Assembly: GCF_047123815.1 (NCBI RefSeq)
Contig: NZ_CP138920.1
Coordinates: forward strand, 1,612,001 to 1,676,000
Length of the DNA stretch: 64,000 bases
Origin: Maricaulis sp017643475
GTDB taxonomy: Bacteria; Pseudomonadota; Alphaproteobacteria; Caulobacterales; Maricaulaceae
Reading direction: 5' to 3'
Below are positions 1 to 8,206 of the stretch, in pieces; position 1 is the first letter of the stretch, and each line of letters starts with the position of its first letter. The position numbers and the translations under genes are program-made. Under the pieces are notes generated by a model. That model did not search any database and was not told the DNA's origin. It was given only the letters and a program-made list of their open reading frames with translations.

Positions 1-407
1 AGTGCACGACCCGCACTGCTGGCGGCCATGGCAGCCGGCAGGGCACCCGGGGTCGGATTGATGCTGGCATCGACGCCAAGCTCGCCAAAAGCGAGATGTT
101 CCTCCGCCACATCCTTGGGCACCACGCCGATCTCGGCGAGTATGGCGATCGCGATCGGCAGGTCGAAATGCGAGCCTTCCTTGGGACGATCGGCAGGGGC
201 GAGGTTCACGATCAGGCGCCGTGACGGCATGGACAAACCAAGCGCGGAAAAGGCTGCGCGCACCCGCTCCCGGCTCTCGGCCACGGTTTTGTCACCCAGT
301 CCAACAACAGAGAAAATGGGTTGAGAGCCACCGGCCAGCTGGACCTGGACATCCACCAGCCGGGCTTCGGCACCTTCGAACGCGACTGCAAAGGTTCTGG
401 ACGCCAT
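1..407 (-). CDS. comM: ComM/YifB-like Mg-chelatase family ATPase (N-terminal part, runs off the window)
   Basis: The reverse strand encodes 135 residues beginning MASRTFAVAFEGAEARLVDV, with no stop before the window edge. It contains FSVVGLGDKTVAESRERVRA, SMPSRRLIVNLAPADRPKEG and SHFDLPIAIAILAEIGVV, the N-terminal domain of the YifB/ComM family, which in full-length proteins (about 510 residues) precedes an AAA+ domain. ComM is a hexameric helicase that helps branch migration during natural transformation; in many bacteria its role is unclear. The ATG at 405-407 is preceded by a GGAAAGG ribosome binding site. The next gene downstream of this start region, gshB, is on the same strand and ends about 75 bases away. 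The AAA+ part lies outside the window, so its integrity cannot be judged. Confidence 0.85.
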   Translation of the reverse strand, partial: MASRTFAVAFEGAEARLVDVQVQLAGGSQPIFSVVGLGDKTVAESRERVRAAFSALGLSMPSRRLIVNLAPADRPKEGSHFDLPIAIAILAEIGVVPKDVAEEHLAFGELGVDASINPTPGALPAAMAASSAGRA

Positions 408-482
408 GCCTTTCCTCCAGCCCTGTCGAGCCAGAGGAGTGCATCACAATCACAGGTTACACGTCAAGCGTGTTTAAATCCG

Positions 483-1427
483 TCAGGACACTTTTTCGGA
501 GACGACATCCCAGAAACGCGCGCAGGTATCGATACCGGAAAAGCGCTTGAGTTCCTGGACACCGGTCGGGGAGGTCACATTGATCTCGGTCAGCTTGCCG
601 CCGATGACATCAATGCCGACCAGCACCAGGCCGCGCTCCTTCAGCATCGGACCAATCGCCGCGCAAATACGTAGATCATGCTCATCCAGATCGGACTGCT
701 CGGCAACGCCGCCCACATGCATGTTGGATCGGGTCTCGCCCTTTTGCGGCACGCGATTGATCGCCCCCACGGGCTCGCCATCGATGAGCAGGACACGTTT
801 GTCGCCGGCAGACACGGCCGGCAAGAAGGCCTGCGTCACCAGCGGTTCGCGAGACTGTGCAAAGAACATCTCCAGCAGCGAGGCCAGATTGCCGTCACCC
901 GGCTTGAGCCGGAACACGCCAGCACCACCGTTGCCATAGAGTGGCTTGATGATGATGTCCTCATACTTTTCCCGGAAAGCACGAATGGCTTTCTCGTCGC
1001 GACTGATCAGCGTCGGCGGGATAAGCTCGGGATAGTCCAGCGGAATGATCTTTTCCGGGCTGGACCGCACCCAGGCCGGATCGTTGAGCACAAGCGTCTT
1101 GCCCTTGAGACCCTCAAGGATGTGCGCAGCCGTCTGGTAGGCCATGTCGAAGGGCGGGTCCTGGCGCATCAGGATGACATCGACATCCTCGGCCAGGTCG
1201 AGCTCCAACTCCTCACCCAGATCCGCATGTTCGCCCTGCAGGTGTTTCACCGTGACCGGACGGGCGCGGGCAACAATCCTGCCCTCGCGCCAGGACAGGT
1301 GGTCAGGCTGATAGACCCAGAGCGCCATGCCGCGCGCCTGGGCTTCTTCCATCAAGGCAAAGGTCGTGTCGGCATCAACATCAACCGTTTCAATCGGGTC
1401 CATCTGGACCGCTACGCGCAGGCTCAT
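483..1427 (-). CDS. gshB: Glutathione synthetase
   Basis: This 314-residue ATP-grasp enzyme joins gamma-glutamylcysteine and glycine to make glutathione in the cytosol. The length matches bacterial GshB (about 315). The N-terminal domain starts MSLRVAVQMDPIETVDVDAD, RQDPPFDMAY lies near residue 90, the ATP-grasp glycine loop YGNGGAGVFRL near residue 165, and INVTSPTGVQEL near the C terminus; all are family hallmarks. ATG at 1427 is chosen over an in-frame TTG at 1430 because the ATG overlaps the TGA of the upstream lipoprotein gene as ATGA, suggesting translational coupling. The order rsmI-yraN-BON lipoprotein-gshB is a common alphaproteobacterial arrangement. Confidence 0.96.
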   Translation of the reverse strand: MSLRVAVQMDPIETVDVDADTTFALMEEAQARGMALWVYQPDHLSWREGRIVARARPVTVKHLQGEHADLGEELELDLAEDVDVILMRQDPPFDMAYQTAAHILEGLKGKTLVLNDPAWVRSSPEKIIPLDYPELIPPTLISRDEKAIRAFREKYEDIIIKPLYGNGGAGVFRLKPGDGNLASLLEMFFAQSREPLVTQAFLPAVSAGDKRVLLIDGEPVGAINRVPQKGETRSNMHVGGVAEQSDLDEHDLRICAAIGPMLKERGLVLVGIDVIGGKLTEINVTSPTGVQELKRFSGIDTCARFWDVVSEKVS

Positions 1428-2101
1428 CAATTGCTCTCCGGTCCGCCGAGAAGTTCCGGCCCGGAGTTAGGATCGATTACGTCCGGATCAAGACTGGGAT
1501 TGGGTTCACCCGCACATGCCGCCGCCCGGCGTTCACCGCGCGCCGGCAGGCTGGAAGGCGTACCGGCGACCTGCACAAAGCTGATCACATCCGTGACGCC
1601 ATCCACCAGGGCCGCATGCGAACTCGCCCTCTCCAGCTCGGCCTGGGACCGGGCCAGGCCCAGCAGATAGACGGTGTGGCCATAGGTTTCGACGTTGAAA
1701 TTGACGCTGCGGATATTCCGATCGGAAAGCAGTCGCGCCCGAACCCGCTGGGTGATCCAGGCATCGCGTGTGCGATCGCGGAAACCGGCCGCCTGGCCGA
1801 CATTGATCTCATTGGCGACCGCACGCACGGCCACAGACGACCAGGTCAGGCATTCCGCCATGCGCTTGTCATCCTCACGCGGCACGGTGCCGGTCAGAAG
1901 GGCGATCCCTTCGGTGACCTCGACATCCACGCCTTCCAGCGCGAAACCCTCGGTACGCAGCATCGCTGACTTGATCGACAGGGACGCATTGGCGTCATCG
2001 AGCTCGCGGCCGATGGATCGCTCCGGCTGGATCGTGGAACAGGCCGCAAGCAGCGACGTGGCCAGAATAAGCATGCTGGTCAGGCCTCGGCGAAGGCTCA
2101 T
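1427..2101 (-). CDS. BON-domain lipoprotein
   Basis: This 224-residue protein has a signal peptide ending in the lipobox LLAAC with the acylated cysteine at residue 21, so it should be a lipoprotein of the periplasm or outer membrane. Two BON modules follow: one around residues 40-105 (VDVEVTEGIALLTGTVPRED) and one around 115-180 (VNFNVETYGHTVYLLGLARS). BON domains bind phospholipid or stabilise the envelope, as in OsmY and DolP. The C-terminal 40 residues are Pro/Asp/Asn rich and probably disordered. The start has an AGGAGA ribosome binding site, and the stop overlaps the gshB start. Its position between yraN and gshB suits a DolP-like envelope role, but that is inference. Confidence 0.88.
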   Translation of the reverse strand: MSLRRGLTSMLILATSLLAACSTIQPERSIGRELDDANASLSIKSAMLRTEGFALEGVDVEVTEGIALLTGTVPREDDKRMAECLTWSSVAVRAVANEINVGQAAGFRDRTRDAWITQRVRARLLSDRNIRSVNFNVETYGHTVYLLGLARSQAELERASSHAALVDGVTDVISFVQVAGTPSSLPARGERRAAACAGEPNPSLDPDVIDPNSGPELLGGPESN

Positions 2102-2191
2102 GGGAGGTCTCTCCTGTCAATCTCGTGCGCCCCGAATCACATCAATACACCACGCATTCCCAAGCATCACCTTACACGCCGGAAATTCCTG

Positions 2192-2578
2192 TCACAGGAG
2201 ATCGCGAGCGATGCGCTCTTCCGGCTCCCAGGCCGCACGTTCATGACGGGGCCATTGCCAGGGCGCGACCAGGACCAGGTCATAACGCATGGCCAGGTGA
2301 TGCAGGCAGGGACGACCGGACCTCCAGATCGTCGCCGCCCGGGTCAGACGCCGGGTCTGGTGAAAACTCAACGCCTGGCGCGCCTCGTCCAGGCTCGCTC
2401 GTGCCTTCACCTCGATGAAGGCCAGCACATCGCCCCGACGCGCAACGAGGTCGATTTCACCGGCTGCGGTGCGGGCACGGTGGTCCAGCAGACGATAGCC
2501 CTTAAGGAACAGCACCAGCATGGCGAAATATTCGGCCCAGCGACCAAAAGCCTCCGCGCGCTGGCGCCGCGCACTCAC
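2192..2578 (-). CDS. UPF0102 / YraN family endonuclease-like protein
   Basis: This 128-residue protein has the YraN core: GRWAEYFAMLVLFLKGYRLL at residues 12-31, then GEIDLVARRGDVLAFIEVKA near 40-60, carrying the E-I-D...E-V-K signature of the restriction-endonuclease-like fold. Members resemble Holliday-junction resolvases, but no firm reaction is known. Its ATG overlaps the rsmI stop by four bases (2575-2578), and rsmI-yraN adjacency is widely conserved. About 90 bases separate it from the downstream lipoprotein gene. Confidence 0.9.
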   Translation of the reverse strand: MSARRQRAEAFGRWAEYFAMLVLFLKGYRLLDHRARTAAGEIDLVARRGDVLAFIEVKARASLDEARQALSFHQTRRLTRAATIWRSGRPCLHHLAMRYDLVLVAPWQWPRHERAAWEPEERIARDLL

Positions 2579-3471
2579 CGGCTCGCGTCTTTCAGCGCCA
2601 GCGCCCGGGCATAGACATCCCGGCGCGGCCAGCCGGATTGTTCGGCGACCAGGGCGGACGCGTCCTTGATCCGCATTTCGGCCAGGGCGATGGCCAGTGC
2701 CTCGTCGATCCGGTCCTGGTCCCAGCTGTCATCACTGGGCGGACCGATGACGATGACGACTTCACCGCGTGGAGCGCCACTTTGCGCGAACTCGGCGGCA
2801 AGCTCAGCCAGCGTACCCCGGCGCGCTTCTTCATGCAGCTTGGTCAGTTCCCGGCAGACGGCACCCTGACGATCCCCGAAAATCCGGGCGGCACTGGCCA
2901 GACAGTCGGGCACCCGGGAAGCACCTTCATAGAAGACCAGGGTCGATTTCGCCGTGGCAAACCCCTCCATCCAGCTCTCGCGAGCGGATGTCTTGGGCGG
3001 CGGGAAGCCGGCAAAGGTGAAACTGTCGGTCGGCAGGCCCGCGATGCAGAGGGCAGACAGGACAGCCGAGGCTCCAGGAATTGCTGTGACCTCATATCCC
3101 GCCTCGATCACATCGCGCGCGAGCTTGAAACCCGGATCGGAGATCAGCGGCGTGCCGGCATCGGAGACGATGGCAATGCGCGCACCTTCTTCCAGACGCT
3201 CAAGAACGACCGGCCTTATCTTTTCCCCGTTATGGTCATGATATGACTGTAGTCTGGCATCAATCTCATAGGCATCGAGAAGGCGCCGGGTGACCCGCGT
3301 ATCCTCTGCCAGCACCAGGTCGGCACCTGCCAGCACGTCCAGCGCGCGCAGGGTTATATCGCGCAGATTGCCGATCGGCGTTGAAACCACATAAAGCCCG
3401 GGCTCAAATGCTTGCCCGCTCGGGCCAGTCCGGCTAGCTTCGGGCTGTAATTTCCGGGGTGATCCAGTCAT
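2575..3471 (-). CDS. rsmI: 16S rRNA (cytidine-1402 2'-O) methyltransferase RsmI
   Basis: This 298-residue SAM-dependent tetrapyrrole-methylase-fold enzyme methylates the ribose of C1402 in the ribosomal P site. Diagnostic stretches are LYVVSTPIGNLRDITLRALD at the start of the catalytic domain, LAEDTRVTRRLL, VSDAGTPLISDPGFKL and FAGFPPPKTSAR. The frame stays open upstream to 3615, but that part lies inside divergent lppC and reads as low-complexity shadow. ATG at 3471 is the last ATG before the conserved domain and gives the usual length. Its CAT shares two bases with the lppC ATG on the other strand, so the two start codons interlock. It heads the rsmI-yraN-BON-gshB run. Confidence 0.94.
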   Translation of the reverse strand: MTGSPRKLQPEASRTGPSGQAFEPGLYVVSTPIGNLRDITLRALDVLAGADLVLAEDTRVTRRLLDAYEIDARLQSYHDHNGEKIRPVVLERLEEGARIAIVSDAGTPLISDPGFKLARDVIEAGYEVTAIPGASAVLSALCIAGLPTDSFTFAGFPPPKTSARESWMEGFATAKSTLVFYEGASRVPDCLASAARIFGDRQGAVCRELTKLHEEARRGTLAELAAEFAQSGAPRGEVVIVIGPPSDDSWDQDRIDEALAIALAEMRIKDASALVAEQSGWPRRDVYARALALKDASR

Positions 3472-5146
3472 GTTCTCAGATATCGTTTCGCGAGTTCTCG
3501 ACGCAGGCCTGCGTCTGCCATCAGCCACACGTCCAGGCTCGCTGATCCTGACCGCATCACTGACACTTGCCGCCTGCGGTACTACATCCACCCCGCCTCC
3601 GCCACCCGTCATCATCGACCAGCCTCCGGTTCAGGAACCGGTGGAAGAGCCGAAACCGGAACCGGTCGACGAAATCGAGGAACTGACCGGACTGATCCCG
3701 CCGCACATGGCGGATCGTGATCTCGCCCGTGTCGCGGTCCTTCTGCCCTTCTCCGCGGAGAATGGTGGCGCCCGCGCTGAAGCCATCCGCCTGCTGCGCG
3801 CTGCGGAGCTGGCGCTATTCGAGCGCGGTGGTGGCAATCTGGTCCTGATCCCGAAAGACACGCAGGGCACAGCAGACGGTGCCCGCGCCGCCGCCCGCGC
3901 CGCCATTGAGGATGGCGCCGACATGATCATCGGGCCGCTCTTCGCCCCTGCGGTAAGCGCCGCTGGTGAAGTCGCCCGCCAGTCCGACGTTCCCGTTGTT
4001 GCCTTTTCTACCGATACCACGACGGCCGGAGACGGCGTCTACCTGCTGAGCTTCCCGCCGGAGATCGAGGTCGAACGCATCGTCGAATACGCCGCCCGCC
4101 GGGGCGTGTGGAAATACGCCTATCTAGGTTCGCAGAACCGCTATGGCATGGCGGTTTACAATGCGCTGCAGAACTCTGCGGCGGACACGATGGGTCACGT
4201 CTCGGCTGAAGCCTTCTACACTGGCGATGTCGAAGCCATGTCACGCGCCTCTGCACGGCTGGCCGAAGGCGTTTTCCCGCCGCTTCGTCCGGAACAGGCT
4301 GACGAGCTGCGCCGCCGTCAGTGGATCCCAGACCCGGAAGCTGCATTCCAGGCCGTCATCCTGCCGGAAGGCGGAACCCGCCTGCGCGCACTCGGCCCGC
4401 TGCTCATTTCCCAGCAGGTCGACCCGCTGGTTGTGCGTTTCCTGGGCACGGGCCTGTGGAATGACGAGGACCTGCTGCGCGAGCCGGCGCTCAATGGTGG
4501 CTGGTTCGCCGGCCCTGACCTGGACATGCGCGCGCGTTTCGACGCCTCCTATGAAGAGACTTATGGCAGCGAGGCTTCCCGCATTGCCAGCCTCGCCTAT
4601 GACGCCATGGCACTGGCGGCTCACCTGGATGGCGGCGAGCTGGGATACAGCCGCGAGGCGCTTGAGGACCCACAGGGTTTCCAGGGCGCCGATGGCCTGT
4701 TCCGTTTCGGTGAGAACGGTGTGATCGAACGTGGACTGGCCATTTACGAGGTTCGTTCCCGCGGTTTCCGCGAAATCGAGCCGGCACCGCTCAGCTTTGA
4801 CCAGCCTCGCGTTGATCCGCTGTTGATCGAACAGCTGCAACGCGAGCGTTATGCCCGTGAAGTCGAAGCTGCTATCGAACTTGGCCTCCCCATCCCGACG
4901 GATCCGTTTGCCAATCTCGATGACGAGGCCGAAGAGCCGCAGCTGCGTGTCATCATTGGTGACGAGGATGCGGGTGTCATCGAGGAAGAAGCGACCGAAA
5001 AACCGGTCGACTACACCCTCTTCCGCCTGGAAATGCCGGAAGACTATCCGCGTCCGGGTGACGAGGAGATCTTCTATGATGAAGACGGCAATCCGGTCGA
5101 TGCGGACGGCAATCCCATCGAGCTTGATGAAGAGGTTGAGGGCTAG
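3470..5146 (+). CDS. LppC/LpoA-like penicillin-binding protein activator lipoprotein
   Basis: This 558-residue protein has a signal peptide with lipobox LAAC (Cys36), a Pro-rich linker near residues 45-65 and then a type I periplasmic-binding-protein fold (VAVLLPFSAENGGARAEAIR; DMIIGPLFAPAVSAAGEVAR; PVVAFSTD). This is the LppC/LpoA family, whose E. coli member is an outer-membrane lipoprotein that activates PBP1a. The last 100 residues are very acidic and end in a DEDGNPVDADGNPIELDEE-like tail; the function of this tail is unknown. It is divergent from rsmI, a neighbour pairing conserved in many proteobacteria. A GGGG-containing stretch about 10 bases before the ATG may act as ribosome binding site. 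Confidence 0.9.
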   Translation: MFSDIVSRVLDAGLRLPSATRPGSLILTASLTLAACGTTSTPPPPPVIIDQPPVQEPVEEPKPEPVDEIEELTGLIPPHMADRDLARVAVLLPFSAENGGARAEAIRLLRAAELALFERGGGNLVLIPKDTQGTADGARAAARAAIEDGADMIIGPLFAPAVSAAGEVARQSDVPVVAFSTDTTTAGDGVYLLSFPPEIEVERIVEYAARRGVWKYAYLGSQNRYGMAVYNALQNSAADTMGHVSAEAFYTGDVEAMSRASARLAEGVFPPLRPEQADELRRRQWIPDPEAAFQAVILPEGGTRLRALGPLLISQQVDPLVVRFLGTGLWNDEDLLREPALNGGWFAGPDLDMRARFDASYEETYGSEASRIASLAYDAMALAAHLDGGELGYSREALEDPQGFQGADGLFRFGENGVIERGLAIYEVRSRGFREIEPAPLSFDQPRVDPLLIEQLQRERYAREVEAAIELGLPIPTDPFANLDDEAEEPQLRVIIGDEDAGVIEEEATEKPVDYTLFRLEMPEDYPRPGDEEIFYDEDGNPVDADGNPIELDEEVEG

Positions 5147-6288
5147 GGAATAAGCGCCATCGAAACCGCGTCGCCCAGCACCTGACCCTCCCGGGTCAGG
5201 GACAGGTGCTCGCCATCCCTGACGAGATATCCCAACTCGCTCATGCGCTGACATTCCGCTTCGTCAATGCCAAGGCCGGTGAACCCCGTAACCTCTGCCA
5301 GGTCGAGGCCTGAAGCGATCCTCATGCCCATCAACACACGCTCGGTACGTTCATCATCAGCACTGAGCGTCTCAAGGGATTTCACCCCCCAGCCGGTCGA
5401 CATCACCTGGTCGATATAGTCCTGCGGGCGCCGCGCGGCCTCGGTCGCAATTCGGCCAGCCTTGCTGTGGGCACCCAGACGACCGTGCGCCCCCGGACCA
5501 GCGCCGATCCAGTCTCCGCCTTCCCAGTAAAGCCGGTTATGCCTGGATTGTGCGGCCAGGTCCTGCGCATGATTGGAAATCTCATAGCGCTCGAACCCCG
5601 CCTCGCCGAGCACTTCTTCGGTCAGGCTGTAGAAATCCGCGGCATCGTCTGGCTCCAGTACGAGCTTGTCGCCGCGCGCCACGCGTTTTCCAAACGCCGT
5701 CCCGCTCTCGATTGTCAGCTGATAGGGTGAAACATGCCCCACTCCCAGTGCGGCGGCTTGCCCCAGCTCGCCGCGCCAGTGCTCGAGGGTCTGGCCATGC
5801 CAGGCGTAAATCAGATCGAGAGAAACCTGGTCGACAGCCTTTTGCGCCGCCTCAACGGCGCGAACAGCTTCATCGACGGAGTGATCCCGGCCCAGACGGG
5901 TGAGGGCGTTCCCGTCAAAACTCTGTACGCCGATGGACAGGCGGTTCATGCCGATCGAGGCATAGTCGGCGAAACTCGCCAGGTCATTGGGGTTGGCTTC
6001 CAGCCCGATCTCGGGCGCCGCCTCAAATCCCCAGATCTCCGCGGCTGCACTGACGATACGCTCCAGCGCAACAGGTGAGAGCAATGATGGCGTGCCGCCC
6101 CCCAGGTGAAGACTGGTCAACCGCCGCGTACCGGTTCGCTCCCGCCAACCGCGCATATCTGCCAGGATTGCATCCAGCAGGGCATCTTCGGCGCCCTTGG
6201 GCCGGTAAACATTGAAATCACAATACGGGCAGATGCGCGCACAGTAGGGCCAGTGGACATAAAGCCCCAGTGCGCCGGAGAGGCTCAC
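5143..6288 (-). CDS. hemW: HemW, radical SAM haem chaperone / coproporphyrinogen III oxidase-like
   Basis: This 381-residue radical SAM protein has its cluster motif CARICPYCDF at residues 17-26 (CX3CX2C), then LHLGGGTPSLLSP, GLEANPND and NRLSIGVQSFDGNALTRLGR. It has the HemW C-terminal region (YLVRDGEHLSLTREGQ). HemW proteins were long annotated as HemN but act as haem-binding chaperones; the CX3CX2C motif lacks the additional cysteine seen in true HemN. The gene overlaps the rdgB stop as ATGA (6285-6288), an rdgB-hemW order found in most alphaproteobacteria, and converges with lppC with a four-base 3' overlap. Confidence 0.94.
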   Translation of the reverse strand: MSLSGALGLYVHWPYCARICPYCDFNVYRPKGAEDALLDAILADMRGWRERTGTRRLTSLHLGGGTPSLLSPVALERIVSAAAEIWGFEAAPEIGLEANPNDLASFADYASIGMNRLSIGVQSFDGNALTRLGRDHSVDEAVRAVEAAQKAVDQVSLDLIYAWHGQTLEHWRGELGQAAALGVGHVSPYQLTIESGTAFGKRVARGDKLVLEPDDAADFYSLTEEVLGEAGFERYEISNHAQDLAAQSRHNRLYWEGGDWIGAGPGAHGRLGAHSKAGRIATEAARRPQDYIDQVMSTGWGVKSLETLSADDERTERVLMGMRIASGLDLAEVTGFTGLGIDEAECQRMSELGYLVRDGEHLSLTREGQVLGDAVSMALIP

Positions 6289-6890
6289 GCCTTGAACTCC
6301 GCCGCGATCATCGCCTCCAGGGCCCGGCCACGATGGCTCATGGACTTCTTCTCCTCGGAACTCATCTGCGCGAACGTCCGGTCATGCCCCTTGGGCTGGA
6401 AGACCGGGTCATAACCGAAGCCGGCATCGCCGCGCGGCGGCCAGACGATCTCCCCTTCGACCTCGCCCCGATAGACGCGCGTTTCCTGACCGGGTTCCGA
6501 GACAGTAATCACACAGACAAACCGCGCTGTACGATCCGCAGCGCCCAAAGCCTCCAGCTTTTCATGCACCCGTTTCATGGCACGGCCGAAATCACGTGGC
6601 TCACCGGCCCAGCGCGCAGAGTAAATACCCGGATCCCCGTCCAGCGCATCCACGGAAAGCCCGGAATCATCTGCGAGACAGACGAGGCCTGTAGCGGCGC
6701 GGGCCGCCTCGGATTTGAGCGCCGCATTCCCCTCGAAGGTGGATTCCGTCTCTTCCGGCTCATCGAGGTTAATATCAGCAGCGGATTTCAACTCCAGCCC
6801 GCGGGGCGCAAGAATATCCTCTAATTCCCTGATTTTACCGCGATTATGGCTCGCCAATACCCAGGTTTTCGCGTTCTGTTGCTGCTTCAT
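6285..6890 (-). CDS. rdgB: dITP/XTP pyrophosphatase RdgB (HAM1 family)
   Basis: This 201-residue enzyme hydrolyses non-canonical purine NTPs (dITP, XTP) to monophosphates, cleaning the nucleotide pool. Motifs are WVLASHNRGKIRELEDIL at the N terminus (the SHNxxK substrate loop), CLADDSGLSVDALDGDPGIY with catalytic Asp, FGYDPVFQPKGHDRTFAQMS, and SHRGRAL near the end. The frame is open far upstream, to 7391. ATG at 6890 is chosen because GAAGGTGG precedes it at good spacing and the protein then has normal family length; an ATG at 6905 would add only five residues. It is the first gene of the rdgB-hemW pair. Confidence 0.95.
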   Translation of the reverse strand: MKQQQNAKTWVLASHNRGKIRELEDILAPRGLELKSAADINLDEPEETESTFEGNAALKSEAARAATGLVCLADDSGLSVDALDGDPGIYSARWAGEPRDFGRAMKRVHEKLEALGAADRTARFVCVITVSEPGQETRVYRGEVEGEIVWPPRGDAGFGYDPVFQPKGHDRTFAQMSSEEKKSMSHRGRALEAMIAAEFKA

Positions 6891-6924
6891 TACGACCACC
6901 TTCATATCGCATTTCGAAAAATTC

Positions 6925-6981
6925 ATATCGAAAAACGATATTTTTTGCTTGCACCCGTCAATCATATCATTTATCGATAAA
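6925..6981. promoter_or_regulatory. Cluster of TATCG palindromes, possible operator
   Basis: An AT-rich stretch between rdgB and the small ORF/DUF2975 genes holds the perfect inverted repeat ATATCGAAAAACGATAT at 6925-6941 and the perfect 12-bp palindrome TTTATCGATAAA at 6970-6981. A further half copy, ATATCG, lies at 6904-6909. The shared core ATCG/CGAT suggests binding sites for one dimeric regulator. The YozG-type HTH protein encoded 0.85 kb downstream is the obvious candidate; that link is inference. The sites could control the rightward genes, rdgB, or both. Confidence 0.5.
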
Positions 6982-7061
6982 CAACAAGGACGGGAGACAC
7001 TGTCCTGAAAACACGAATGACAACGGTAATTGGTCAGATGCAAGTAGAAGGAAACAGAAAG

Positions 7062-7178
7062 ATGGTCAGGCCCGAAAACTCTAACAGTCGCAACTTCGCA
7101 GCGGCAGTCATCAATGTCGTGCTGCTGGTAACGGTTGCTGCAGGCGCGTTCTACGCTATCGCTCCGGTGGTTGCATGA
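7062..7178 (+). CDS. Small single-pass membrane protein (38 aa)
   Basis: An open frame starts at ATG 7062, preceded by AAGGA about eight bases upstream, and ends in TGA at 7176-7178. The 38-residue product begins MVRPENSNSRNFAAAVINVV and continues as an unbroken hydrophobic stretch of about 22 residues ending AIAPVVA. An in-frame ATG at 7038 would give 46 residues but has a poorer ribosome binding site. The polar, positively charged N terminus followed by one hydrophobic helix fits a small inner-membrane protein. It lies between the palindrome cluster and the DUF2975/HTH pair in the same direction, so it may be cotranscribed with them. I do not recognise a family. Confidence 0.45.
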   Translation: MVRPENSNSRNFAAAVINVVLLVTVAAGAFYAIAPVVA

Positions 7179-7260
7179 TTTCGCAAAGCCGATGAGATTG
7201 GCCCAGCGGCCAACAGAAGACCGCAGGCCAATCTTCATCGATGAGTAGGAAGGGAAGGGA

Positions 7261-7809
7261 ATGAAAGCACTTGGACGCGGATCTCTGGCTTCGGCCTTGA
7301 AGATCGTGCTCGATGTAGCGTGGTATTTATCCTGGGCCGCCCTGGTCCTGGCCTCGCTATTTCTCGTCGCGGCCGGCGCTGCATTCATCATGAACTTCCT
7401 GGGCTATCAGCCCGGTGTATTGTCAGAGACGCTGACAGCATTACGTGATTTCGGGATGTTCTTCCCGCTTCTCGTCGCCGAAATCGTCGCCCTGATGATC
7501 GTCATAGACCGGCTCCGCCGGATTTTCGGAACCCTTGTGGCTGGAGATCCCTTCGTGCCGGAAAATGCAGGCCATCTGCAGGTCATCGCCATCGCGATCG
7601 CCGCCTATCAGATCCTGCGCCATGTGTTCCAGGGTTCCGTGGCCATGCTGCTGACCTTGGTCGACCAGCCGATTGGCGGAGGCGTTGAACTCGACGTCGC
7701 TCCGGACATCAATCTCGGAGGCTGGTTCGCAGTGATTGCACTGCTGGTATTTGCGGAAGTCTTCCGTGAAGGTGCGAGAATGCGCCAAGAACAGAAATAT
7801 ACGATTTAG
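7261..7809 (+). CDS. DUF2975 family membrane protein
   Basis: This 182-residue protein has four predicted membrane segments: about residues 12-48, 65-83, 105-128 and 148-170. It has the DUF2975 pattern, including IVIDRLRRIFGTLVAGDPFVPEN before the third segment. DUF2975 proteins have no established biochemistry but typically sit directly upstream of a small YozG-type HTH regulator, as here, with 13 bases between the genes. The start has a strong AAGGGAAGGGA ribosome binding site. The pair may form a membrane-linked regulatory module in which the membrane protein controls the regulator; this is inference from co-occurrence. Confidence 0.87.
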   Translation: MKALGRGSLASALKIVLDVAWYLSWAALVLASLFLVAAGAAFIMNFLGYQPGVLSETLTALRDFGMFFPLLVAEIVALMIVIDRLRRIFGTLVAGDPFVPENAGHLQVIAIAIAAYQILRHVFQGSVAMLLTLVDQPIGGGVELDVAPDINLGGWFAVIALLVFAEVFREGARMRQEQKYTI

Positions 7810-7822
7810 GGAGGCGCCGCTC

Positions 7823-8050
7823 ATGCCAATTCGCGTCACTCTCGATCGAATGCTCCTGGAGCGCCGCATGTCGCTGACTGAACTGTGCGACCGTGTCGGC
7901 ATCACCATGGCCAACCTGTCCATCCTCAAGACGGGCAAGGCCAAGGCAGTCCGCTTCTCGACCCTGGAAGCGCTGTGCAAGGAGCTTGGGTGTCAACCGG
8001 GGGACTTGTTGTCCTTCGATGAAGACGAGGATGACGACGCAGCCGACTAG
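7823..8050 (+). CDS. YozG-type small XRE/Cro-C1 helix-turn-helix regulator
   Basis: This 75-residue protein is almost entirely one HTH domain: MPIRVTLDRMLLERRMSLTE, a helix-turn-helix around residues 18-48 (LCDRVGITMANLSILKTGKA), then LEALCKELGCQPGDLLSF, the classic YozG/HTH_26 ending. An acidic tail of Asp/Glu follows. ATG 7823 is preceded by GGGAGG and gives the family length; the frame extends upstream without good starts. It is probably translated from the same message as the DUF2975 gene. Candidate binding sites are the TATCG palindromes upstream of the operon. Confidence 0.88.
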   Translation: MPIRVTLDRMLLERRMSLTELCDRVGITMANLSILKTGKAKAVRFSTLEALCKELGCQPGDLLSFDEDEDDDAAD

Positions 8051-8098
8051 GCGCGATGTCCTCGCACACAGAATTCATTCGCCGGTGTGTGAATGATG

Positions 8099-8190
8099 CA
8101 GATGGCGGGAGTGGGCCTGCGCGGTACGCCCCTTCCCAAGAGCCCGGGCAGGCCATTTCCAGCCCCCCAGCGCACTCCCGCCATCTGTCT
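8099..8190 (+). terminator. Large inverted repeat after the YozG gene, terminator or structured RNA
   Basis: CAGATGGCGGGAGTG (8099-8113) and its exact complement CACTCCCGCCATCTG (8173-8187) form a perfect 15-bp stem. An inner GGCCTGC (8114-8120) pairs with GCAGGCC (8148-8154). TCTTTT follows on the plus strand only, so the simplest reading is a terminator for the DUF2975/HTH transcript, which converges with rph. The stem and multi-part loop are larger than needed for a terminator, so a small structured RNA or a palindromic repeat element remains possible. Confidence 0.5.
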
Positions 8191-8206
8191 TTTCCCTCAT
8201 TCGGGA

